From Campylobacterota bacterium (GTDB taxonomy: Bacteria; Campylobacterota; Campylobacteria; Campylobacterales; Sulfurovaceae): a DNA stretch of 7,078 nucleotides. Shown here one piece after another: positions 1 through 5,961 of this stretch. Every line of letters begins with the position of its first letter. The stretch's first letter is position 1. Position numbers and translations under genes: made by a program. The stretch lies in the NCBI GenBank assembly GCA_013153825.1, contig JAADDP010000195.1, positions 1 to 7,078 of the forward strand. The letters are read 5' to 3'. A model generated the notes under the pieces. It made no database searches and had not been told where the DNA came from. It saw only the letters and a list, made by a program, of their open reading frames with translations.

Positions 1-144
1 TAAAATAGGGATATGAGAAATAGACTAATATGTAAAAAGTATGAAAGTAAAGAAATATTTAACTCTATTAGCATATTAAAAGTTATCTTCTCATAACTAT
101 TACCATATATTAGCCATATCTTTATCCTTGTAAATTTTATATAT

Positions 145-150
145 TATACT
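145..150 (+). promoter_or_regulatory. possible -10 box for cbiD
   Basis: TATACT lies 59 nt before the cbiD start in a very AT-rich leader, and would start the transcript near position 157. No recognisable -35 box stands about 17 nt upstream, which is usual for housekeeping promoters in Campylobacterota but makes the call weak. The rest of 1-209 holds no convincing gene or structured RNA; the one short dyad is AGTTAT/ATAACT at 81-86 and 93-98. Confidence 0.3.
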
Positions 151-209
151 AAAAATAGTTTTTTAAAATTAATAAGGCTATACTTCCATAAATTTACGGT
201 AAAGAGATT

Positions 210-1208
210 ATGAACAAACCCCTAAAAAAAGGCTACACCACAGGAGTTCACGCCTCTTTTGCTTTCTGGTCGGCACTTAGTATATTTTTAAGCCTAAATA
301 AACCCACAACTTCTAAAACTATAAAGATGGATAATGATGATTTAGATGTAACTAAAGGTGCAGAGATAGTAGTAACTATTTCTAACTCAAAAAGAGATTT
401 AAATCTAAACCCTACACCTCATCAACCATACACAATAGGAGACTTAAAACTATTTGCAGGGGTTGGGGTTGGAGTTGTTACAAAAGATGGGCTAAAACCT
501 CCAAAGGGTTATCCAGCAATTAATCCTACTCCACTAAATAGTATTGAAAAGATTTATAAGAAATTTGGAAAAAATAGAGAGATATTTGTATCAATTGGGG
601 TAACCAATGGGGAAGAGATTGCAAAAGAGACTGCAAATCTAAAGGTTGGTGTTGTTGGGGGTATATCTATATTGGGGACAACGGGATTTGTAAAGCCAAT
701 ATCAGCTACTGCTTACTTAGACTCAATTAAAACAGAGATAAACTTTGCATATAAAAATGGCTTTAGAGAGATTATATTTACTCTTGGAAATAGCTCATTT
801 GAATTTGCAAAGAGAAACTACAAAATAGAACAGATTATAGAGATTGGAAATTTTATATATGACTCATTTAAGATTGCTGATGAGGTTGGATTTGATAGAG
901 CAACACTAATATTGGGAGCTGGAAAGTGTGTAAAGGTGGCTCAAGGGTTTAAAAATACACACAATAGATTTGGCTCAATAGATTTTAAAGCACTAAAGAG
1001 AGATATAAGAGACAATTTAGGGGTAGAGATAAAAGAGGAGACAAAGACTGTAAAACATATCATCTCAATATTAAAAGAGTATAATAGAGAGATGGAGTTC
1101 TACAGTTTAATTAAGGAGATGGCAACCGATAGGGTTCAAAGTTGGATTAGAGGGAACTCCACCTACTCCATTCTAGCTGGTATCCATCTCTTATTGATTG
1201 TATCATAG
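210..1208 (+). CDS. cbiD: cobalt-precorrin-5B C(1)-methyltransferase CbiD
   Basis: CbiD is a cytoplasmic enzyme of the anaerobic (early cobalt) branch of cobalamin synthesis; it transfers a methyl group from S-adenosylmethionine to C-1 of cobalt-precorrin-5B. The 332-residue product shows the family landmarks in order: GYTTG (8-12), NDDLDVTKG (42-50), a glycine-rich GVGVGVVTKDGL (84-95), PAINPTP (102-108), NGEE (133-136), GGISILGTTG (150-159), and a GKCVKVAQGFKNTHN stretch (238-252) resembling the GKLIKIAAGIFHTHS region I recall from Salmonella CbiD. The ATG at 210 puts GYTTG close to the N-terminus as expected; the upstream AAAGAG is a weak ribosome site. The protein is somewhat short (the Salmonella enzyme is about 380 residues). 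Its last 15 or so codons overlap the convergent gene, so the extreme C-terminus, a hydrophobic ILAGIHLLLIVS, may not be ancestral. No other cobalamin gene is visible here. The family assignment is secure. Confidence 0.93.
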   Translation: MNKPLKKGYTTGVHASFAFWSALSIFLSLNKPTTSKTIKMDNDDLDVTKGAEIVVTISNSKRDLNLNPTPHQPYTIGDLKLFAGVGVGVVTKDGLKPPKGYPAINPTPLNSIEKIYKKFGKNREIFVSIGVTNGEEIAKETANLKVGVVGGISILGTTGFVKPISATAYLDSIKTEINFAYKNGFREIIFTLGNSSFEFAKRNYKIEQIIEIGNFIYDSFKIADEVGFDRATLILGAGKCVKVAQGFKNTHNRFGSIDFKALKRDIRDNLGVEIKEETKTVKHIISILKEYNREMEFYSLIKEMATDRVQSWIRGNSTYSILAGIHLLLIVS

Positions 1209-1963
1209 AGATATCTAAATCCACTATTTGCAATAGTATCAACCTGCCCATTATAACTTACGGTTACAGGGGATGACTCGCTGTTGATAATCTCCAGATA
1301 GATACCTCTATCCCCCAACTCTCTATCATCCATTAGAGTACCATCGGGGAGTGTAACTCTATCTGTCCAATGCTCTCTACTTATTTTTATTTTTAATACA
1401 TCTCCATTATTTGAGGCTCTATGGAACGCCAATGCACCCAAGATTTCTGTCTGGTTGAGGCTATACCCATTAATAGGAGTAAATGATACTGTACCATCGG
1501 ACTCAATAATCTCTCTTATGTGTGCACCCGTCAAGTCGGAGATATTTAACCACTTCTTAACTTTGCTATCAAATACATATCTAAATTTATACCCAACATT
1601 AAAATCCTTAATCTTCCCATTCACATCGATGTGAGATTTCCAACCTGAAGCGTTGATAAGTGTAATTGATAGAGTTCTCATATCATCTTCGCTAATATCT
1701 CCATTTATCATCTCATCATAGGTAGGTAGGATAATCCTATCACTCCAGTGGTTACTCTCAACTCTTAGAGGGGGTGTACTATATCCATTTAGAGATTTTC
1801 TAAATTTTAATATCTTAATAGTCTCACTCTCACTAACAACACTCTTATCTATTGGTAAAAATTTGATATCATCACCAACACCATCAAATATTATATCTGC
1901 TTGAATATTCGCTGTGCTTAAGAGCATACCCATTATCATTGATTGAAATATATATCTTTTCAT
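1163..1963 (-). CDS. putative exported protein with two tandem copies of a beta-rich module, function unknown
   Basis: I do not recognise a named family for this 266-residue protein. The N-terminus is Sec-signal-like: MKRY, a hydrophobic stretch to about residue 19, then a plausible cleavage near QA|D at 22-23, so export to the periplasm or beyond is inferred. No lipobox cysteine or later membrane segment is seen. The rest divides into two related modules of about 92 residues (roughly 49-141 and 171-262). Each has HW(S/T)DR then LP (72-80 and 198-206), an alternating strand ending at N-G (98-116 and 221-239), and FRY(V/L)(F/Y)D...KKW or KRW (127-138 and 249-260). The pattern suggests duplicated beta-sandwich-like domains. 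The ATG at 1963 has a good AAGGAAA ribosome site 5 nt upstream. The gene has its own promoter signals and lies downstream of feoB on the same strand. Its 3' end overlaps convergent cbiD by 46 bp. Confidence 0.8.
   Translation of the reverse strand: MKRYIFQSMIMGMLLSTANIQADIIFDGVGDDIKFLPIDKSVVSESETIKILKFRKSLNGYSTPPLRVESNHWSDRIILPTYDEMINGDISEDDMRTLSITLINASGWKSHIDVNGKIKDFNVGYKFRYVFDSKVKKWLNISDLTGAHIREIIESDGTVSFTPINGYSLNQTEILGALAFHRASNNGDVLKIKISREHWTDRVTLPDGTLMDDRELGDRGIYLEIINSESSPVTVSYNGQVDTIANSGFRYLYDTINKRWIPARME
1178..1819 (-). repeat. internal protein-level duplication (two modules of about 92 residues)
   Basis: Residues about 49-141 (positions 1541-1819) and about 171-262 (1178-1453) of the exported protein align over their whole length. 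Matching landmarks are HWSDRIILP and HWTDRVTLP, SITLIN and LEIINS, DVNG and SYNG, and FRYVFD..KKW and FRYLYD..KRW. The offset between copies drifts from 126 to 122 residues, so only small gaps are needed. The relation is clear in protein but weak in DNA, pointing to an old duplication. Confidence 0.75.
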
Positions 1964-1985
1964 TACATTTTCCTTTTATCTTTTT

Positions 1986-2013
1986 TATCTTCATAACTCT
2001 CGCTATGAAGATA
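1986..2013 (-). promoter_or_regulatory. hairpin at the predicted 5' end of the exported-protein mRNA
   Basis: ATCTTCATA (1987-1995) and TATGAAGAT (2004-2012) are perfect inverted copies around an 8-nt loop, and the flanking T1986/A2013 extend the stem to 10 bp. On the minus strand it lies between the -10 box at 2019-2024 and the ribosome site at 1969-1975. The predicted first transcribed base falls at about 2012, so the mRNA would open with this stem-loop. It is not an intrinsic terminator for feoB: on that strand it is followed by an A-rich run, not T. A protein-binding dyad is the alternative reading. Confidence 0.5.
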
Positions 2014-2018
2014 GTAGA

Positions 2019-2027
2019 ATTATAACA
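2019..2027 (-). promoter_or_regulatory. extended -10 promoter of the exported-protein gene
   Basis: Read on the minus strand the sequence is TGTTATAAT, a full consensus TATAAT (2019-2024) preceded by the extended -10 TG at the right spacing. No TTGACA-like -35 is found 16-18 nt upstream, in keeping with epsilonproteobacterial sigma-70 promoters. It would give a leader of about 49 nt before the ATG at 1963 and makes this gene independent of the feo operon. Confidence 0.6.
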
Positions 2028-2091
2028 GATTAGCTCTTAATATTTTATATTGTTTTATGTTTAATTATATTAAAATATAAACCATACAGAG

Positions 2092-4197
2092 TTATAGTAG
2101 AACTCTATATGTGATAAAACTCAATAGCCAAGCCGTAGTGGTAGTAAATATAAATAGGTAAAGTAGATATCTATACCCTCCAGCCTCCTTAACAAAGACC
2201 ATCGAAGCAGCTAAACATGGGAGATATATCATCACAAATACTATAAATGCCATTGCAGAGGCAAATGGTATATTTCTCCTCAACTCCCTAATGAGAGAGC
2301 TACTCCCCTCATCTACCTCATCACCTACAGCATATAGAACTCCCAAGGTAGATACAACAACCTCCTTAGCTGTTAGACCAGCCTCCAGAGCCACAGACAT
2401 TCTCCAATCGAAACCTAAAGGTGCAAAGAAAGGCTCTGTAGCCTTCCCAACTCTTCCAAGATAGCTACTCTCCAAACTCTTCAATTTTAGCTCATTTACT
2501 AAATTAAGTCTCATATCCTCATCTTTAGTCTGCTCAATTTTAACCCTATACTCACTCTCAAGTTGAGGCTGTTTAGGGTAGTTTGATGCGAACCATATCA
2601 GAATAGATGCCATTAGAATATATGTTCCAGCCTTCTTTAGGTAGCTTACAGCTTGACCATATACTGTATGCCATATTAGACCAAAAGAGGGGAGGCGATA
2701 CTTAGGCATCTCCATGACAAAAGGCTCATCCTCCCCCTTAAATACAAATATTCTGAGAACTTTGGCCATTATTAGACCTAAAATTGCTCCGGCTATATAT
2801 ATTATAAATATCACGTTTCCAGCCTCTTCAGCTCCAAAGAATGCCCCTGCAAATAGCACATATACTGGTAATCTAGCACCACAACTCATAAAACCCAATA
2901 TGAAGAGGGTTATTAACCTATCCTTCTCACTCTTAAGTGTTCTAGCAGACATATAGGCTGGTACAGTACAGCCGAAGCCCGTAACAAGGGGGATAAAACT
3001 CTTTCCATGGAGTCCAAACTTATGGAAAAAGCCATCTAGGAGAAAGGCTACACGGCTCATATACCCCGTTGTCTCGAGTAGAGCTATCCCTATATATAGA
3101 ACAATTATGTTTGGTAGAAACATCACAACAGCACCGACCCCAGCAATAATACCATCAACAACCAGACTTCTCAAACCCTCATGCTCTATTAGAGAGCCTA
3201 CACCATCCCCAAAAGCTCCAAATAGAGTATCTATAGCATCCATCGGTAGAGCTCCAAGCTTAAATGTTAACTGAAATAGCCCCCACATTAGAAATAGAAA
3301 TATGGGAATACCGAAATATTTATGGATTAAGATATCATCTACCCTGCGAGTTGTATCTCTTCCCCTATCTCTATCTGAACTACACCTTACAGTCTCCATC
3401 TTAATGCCGTATGAGATTGCCCTATACTCATCACCCTTAACCTCTCTCATATCTTTTGTAGAGTAGTGGGTATATATATGGTTAAGAGCCGATGTTAATC
3501 TCGGATGTAGCTCCATCATTATCGGCTCTTCATGAACTCTCTTATAGAACTCCCTATCCTCAAATAGCAATCTAATTGCCATCTCTCTAGGTGATAGGTC
3601 ATCTATCTGAAATCCTCTTCTCTCAAACAGCTCCGATAGTTGGGTAATCTCCTCCTCTACAGCATCACTATATAGTATTTTCGAGCGATTTCGGACTGGA
3701 CTCTCTGCCACCTCAACTATCTTCTCCAATAGCTCATCTATACCCTCTCTACTCTTTGCAGATACTGCCACTATTGGAACTCCAATAATCCTCTCAAGCT
3801 GTCTAATATCTATATCTATACCCTCTGCTCTAGCCTCATCTGCCATATTTAGAGCTATAACCACTCTCCTATTTAGATTTAGTAGCTCAAGTGTTAGGAG
3901 TAGATTTCTCTGTATATGGGTAGAGTCCACAACATTCACAATAACATCATAATCCTCATTTAGTAGATACTCCAGTGATACCTTCTCCTCTTGTGAGAAA
4001 CCCTCAATGGAGTATGTACCTGGTAGGTCAACCATATTTATATCATAATCTCTATATCTAAATTGAACCTCCATCTTCTCAACCGTAACTCCAGAGAAGT
4101 TTCCAACCTTGAGATTGTGAAGTCCACTCATACTATTAATGAGCATAGATTTTCCAACATTTGGCTGACCTGCCAATACAACTCTTATACTACCCAT
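2092..4197 (-). CDS. feoB: ferrous iron transporter FeoB
   Basis: FeoB is the inner-membrane Fe(II) uptake protein, a GTPase domain fused to a polytopic membrane domain. With the ATG at 4197 it has 701 residues. The N-terminal G domain shows G1 GQPNVGKS (10-17), a switch threonine in GNFSGVT (T38), G3 DLPG (57-60), G4 NMAD (117-120) and G5 SAK (146-148). A helical linker runs to about 290, followed by hydrophobic segments carrying the two Gate motifs with conserved cysteines, GFGCTVPA (407-414) and FMSCGARLP (436-444). It lacks the extended cytoplasmic tail of the 773-residue E. coli protein, and no feoC follows. The frame stays open to a TTG at 4209, but the ATG at 4197 gives the usual short N-terminus before the P-loop and overlaps the feoA stop by 8 nt, implying translational coupling. 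No clear terminator follows the TAA at 2092. Confidence 0.96.
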   Translation of the reverse strand: MGSIRVVLAGQPNVGKSMLINSMSGLHNLKVGNFSGVTVEKMEVQFRYRDYDINMVDLPGTYSIEGFSQEEKVSLEYLLNEDYDVIVNVVDSTHIQRNLLLTLELLNLNRRVVIALNMADEARAEGIDIDIRQLERIIGVPIVAVSAKSREGIDELLEKIVEVAESPVRNRSKILYSDAVEEEITQLSELFERRGFQIDDLSPREMAIRLLFEDREFYKRVHEEPIMMELHPRLTSALNHIYTHYSTKDMREVKGDEYRAISYGIKMETVRCSSDRDRGRDTTRRVDDILIHKYFGIPIFLFLMWGLFQLTFKLGALPMDAIDTLFGAFGDGVGSLIEHEGLRSLVVDGIIAGVGAVVMFLPNIIVLYIGIALLETTGYMSRVAFLLDGFFHKFGLHGKSFIPLVTGFGCTVPAYMSARTLKSEKDRLITLFILGFMSCGARLPVYVLFAGAFFGAEEAGNVIFIIYIAGAILGLIMAKVLRIFVFKGEDEPFVMEMPKYRLPSFGLIWHTVYGQAVSYLKKAGTYILMASILIWFASNYPKQPQLESEYRVKIEQTKDEDMRLNLVNELKLKSLESSYLGRVGKATEPFFAPLGFDWRMSVALEAGLTAKEVVVSTLGVLYAVGDEVDEGSSSLIRELRRNIPFASAMAFIVFVMIYLPCLAASMVFVKEAGGYRYLLYLFIFTTTTAWLLSFITYRVLL

Positions 4198-4420
4198 CTG
4201 CTCTACCAACCTCTATCTTCTTAGCCTCCTCATCTCTCAAAGCTATCATTGTACCATCTACAATAATCTCATAGGTCTTTCTCCCTATAGAGTAGTTCTC
4301 AACTGTCAACTCTGCCCCTTTTCCTACTCCGAAAGATGCCAATCTCTGTTTTAGAGAGCCAGTAGCATCAATTTTTTTTATAATGGCTCTATCACCTCTA
4401 TTTAGACTATCAAGTCTCAC
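4190..4420 (-). CDS. feoA: ferrous iron transport protein FeoA
   Basis: FeoA is a small cytoplasmic SH3-like beta-barrel protein that works with FeoB; how it acts is not fully settled. The 76-residue product matches the family in size and pattern: an N-terminal strand with RGDRAIIKKI, RLASFGVGKGAELTV (26-40), then EIIVDGTMIALRDEEAKKIEV (51-71), the typical end of the domain. The start is a GTG at 4418-4420, since the overlapping ATG at 4420-4422 is followed at once by TGA; an AAGGAG ribosome site (4426-4431) stands 5 nt upstream. It is the first gene of the feoAB operon, and its stop overlaps the feoB ATG. A Fur-box-like promoter lies directly upstream, so repression by Fe-Fur is inferred. 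Confidence 0.93.
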   Translation of the reverse strand: MRLDSLNRGDRAIIKKIDATGSLKQRLASFGVGKGAELTVENYSIGRKTYEIIVDGTMIALRDEEAKKIEVGRADG

Positions 4421-4442
4421 ATCTTCTCCTTTTATCTATATA

Positions 4443-4462
4443 TGATAATTGATATCATTATA
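4443..4462 (-). promoter_or_regulatory. feoA promoter -10 overlapped by a Fur-box-like operator
   Basis: On the minus strand a perfect TATAAT lies at 4457-4462, about 37 nt before the feoA GTG. It abuts and shares its last base with a dyad that fits the 7-1-7 Fur consensus at 12 of 14 positions: TGATAAT (4443-4449), one base, then GATATCA (4451-4457), with a perfect TGATATCA palindrome at its core. Fur bound here would cover the -10 and start region, the standard arrangement for repression under iron sufficiency. The -35 region is not recognisable. That Fur is the regulator is inferred from motif and gene function. Confidence 0.6.
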
Positions 4463-4504
4463 AGTATCTCTATTTTATCCTTAGAGTGAAATTAAAAGAA
4501 TATA

Positions 4505-4510
4505 TATAAT
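4505..4510 (+). promoter_or_regulatory. possible -10 box for purB-nrdA
   Basis: A perfect TATAAT on the plus strand at the end of an alternating TA run. It would start transcription near 4517, inside the left arm of the inverted repeat at 4512-4551, and leave a leader of about 107 nt. No good -35 is present (TTAGAG at 4481-4486 matches poorly). Alternating TA runs give chance TATAAT matches, so confidence is limited; I found no better candidate nearer purB. Confidence 0.35.
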
Positions 4511-4511
4511 C

Positions 4512-4551
4512 AATTAATAACCATATTTCAGTAAAATATCGGTTATTAATT
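4512..4551. repeat. long imperfect inverted repeat in the feoA-purB divergent spacer
   Basis: The outer arms 4512-4522 and 4541-4551 are perfect 11-bp inverted copies ending in AATAACC / GGTTATT. An inner 6-bp stem ATATTT (4523-4528) / AAATAT (4534-4539) continues it after a single bulged C at 4540, leaving a 5-nt loop CAGTA. The whole could form a 17-bp stem. There is no proper T-run on either side, so a classical terminator is unlikely. It could be a regulator's operator for purB-nrdA or feoAB, or a structured 5' leader of the purB transcript. Confidence 0.6.
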
Positions 4552-4623
4552 TTAAATCAATCTACTCTTAAGTTGAAATGGAGTATTGATACAGAAAAAT
4601 TTAAATTAACTCAAGGGGTATAG

Positions 4624-5958
4624 ATGGTAGAACGATACGCAAGAGAAGAGATGGCAAGTAAGTGGACAATGGAGGCAAAATATCAAGCGTGGCTAGATGT
4701 GGAGAAGGCTGTAGTTAAGGCTTGGAACAAGTTGGGGTTAATTCCAGATGAGGATGCAAAGAAGATTATAGAGAATGCAAAATTTAGTGTAGAGAGAATT
4801 GATGAGATAGAAAAGGTTACAAGACACGATTTAATCGCATTTACAACATCTATTGCAGAGAGTCTAGGAGAGGAGAGTAGATGGTTTCATTATGGAATGA
4901 CAAGTAGTGATACTGTAGATACAGCAGTAGCACTCCAGATTAGAGACTCCCTAAAGCTAATTATTGAAGATGTCAAGATGGTTATGGAGTCTGTAAAAAA
5001 GAGGGCATTTGAGCATAAGATGACTCTAATGGTTGGAAGAAGCCACGGAATTCATGGAGAGCCAATCACTTTTGGATTGGTCTTAGCTGTATGGTATGAT
5101 GAGCTAAAGAGACACCTTAAAAATTTAGAGGAGAGTCTAGAGGTTATTAGTGTTGGTCAAATTAGTGGAGCTATGGGTAACTTTGCACATGCACCACTAG
5201 AGCTAGAGGAGATTGCATGTGAGGAGCTTGGATTAAAACCTGCACCTGTATCAAATCAGGTAATCCAAAGAGATAGATACGCTAGAGTTGCCACAGCCTT
5301 AGCACTACTTGCTAGTTCAATAGAGAAGTTTGCAGTTCAAGTTAGACACTGGCAAAGAACAGAGGTCTATGAGGCAGAGGAGTTTTTTGCTAAGGGTCAA
5401 AAGGGGAGTTCTGCTATGCCACATAAGAGAAATCCAATCTTAACAGAGAATATTACAGGTCTAGCTAGAATTATTAGAGCATACTCAATCCCTGCAATGG
5501 AAAATGTTGCCCTATGGCATGAGAGAGATATTAGCCACTCATCAACTGAGAGATTTTGGCTCCCAGATGCATTTATTACAACAGATTTTATGCTCCATAG
5601 ATTTAATGGTGTAGTTGCAAAGCTTACTGTAATGCCTGAGAATATGATAAAAAATCTAAATTTAACTGGTGGTCTAGTATTCTCTCAAAGAGTTCTACTT
5701 GAACTTCCAAAGGCTGGAGTTAGCCGTGAAGATGCCTATAAGATAGTCCAGAGAAATGCTATGAGGGTTTGGGAGGATTTACAAAAAGGAAAACCAACAG
5801 TAAATGAGAATGGGGACTCTCTCTATCTTGAGTATCTACTAAAAGATGATGAGCTTGGAAAGTCGCTCAATGAGGCTCAAATTAGAGAGTGCTTTAACTA
5901 TGACTACTATACGAAAAATGTAGATAAGATATTTAAGAGAGTGTTTGGGGAAGATTGA
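4624..5958 (+). CDS. purB: adenylosuccinate lyase PurB
   Basis: PurB is a cytoplasmic enzyme, normally a homotetramer, that releases fumarate from SAICAR in IMP synthesis and from adenylosuccinate in AMP synthesis. The 444-residue product is full length and resembles the Bacillus/Thermotoga type. It carries TRHD with His68, the HYGMTSSDTVDTA block (89-101), the RSHGIHGEP block with catalytic acid His141 (139-147), and the flexible-loop signature GSSAMPHKRNP (261-271) with base Ser263; these numbers coincide with the known active-site residues of that type. The start MVERYAREEM is the normal family N-terminus, with an AAGGGG ribosome site (4613-4618) 5 nt before the ATG. nrdA begins 3 nt after its TGA, so the two are almost certainly co-transcribed. 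Confidence 0.97.
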   Translation: MVERYAREEMASKWTMEAKYQAWLDVEKAVVKAWNKLGLIPDEDAKKIIENAKFSVERIDEIEKVTRHDLIAFTTSIAESLGEESRWFHYGMTSSDTVDTAVALQIRDSLKLIIEDVKMVMESVKKRAFEHKMTLMVGRSHGIHGEPITFGLVLAVWYDELKRHLKNLEESLEVISVGQISGAMGNFAHAPLELEEIACEELGLKPAPVSNQVIQRDRYARVATALALLASSIEKFAVQVRHWQRTEVYEAEEFFAKGQKGSSAMPHKRNPILTENITGLARIIRAYSIPAMENVALWHERDISHSSTERFWLPDAFITTDFMLHRFNGVVAKLTVMPENMIKNLNLTGGLVFSQRVLLELPKAGVSREDAYKIVQRNAMRVWEDLQKGKPTVNENGDSLYLEYLLKDDELGKSLNEAQIRECFNYDYYTKNVDKIFKRVFGED

Positions 5959-5961
5959 GGA

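Noticed and set aside
1..74. Minus-strand frame from an ATG at 74 running off the left edge (hydrophobic, starts MLIELNISLLSF)
   Set aside because: Only 24 codons are visible in very AT-rich DNA, with no clear ribosome site; it could be the start of a divergent gene but cannot be supported.
13..96. 27-codon plus-strand frame beginning MRNRLICKKYES
   Set aside because: Too short, no ribosome site, and expected by chance at this base composition.
85..98. Similarity of ATCTTCTCATAACT in the cbiD leader to ATCTTCATAACT in the hairpin at 1987-1998
   Set aside because: The match needs a 2-nt gap, and the leader copy lacks the second arm; too little to call a shared element.
1..209. Possible cobalamin riboswitch upstream of cbiD
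   Set aside because: No B12-box-like sequence or multi-helix arrangement is visible and the leader is almost entirely A and T.
1223..1237. ACTATT-TGC-AATAGT hairpin shortly after the cbiD stop
   Set aside because: It lies in the coding sequence of the convergent gene, has only 6 bp and a 3-nt loop, and no T-run follows, so I do not call it the cbiD terminator.
2065..2080. Perfect palindrome TTATATT-AA-AATATAA just after the feoB stop
   Set aside because: Made only of A and T with a 2-nt loop and no T-run, so it would not make a usable terminator; common by chance in such spacers.
2714..2956. 80-codon open frame on the plus strand
   Set aside because: It lies wholly inside feoB on the opposite strand, over conserved membrane-domain codons; no ribosome site or family resemblance.
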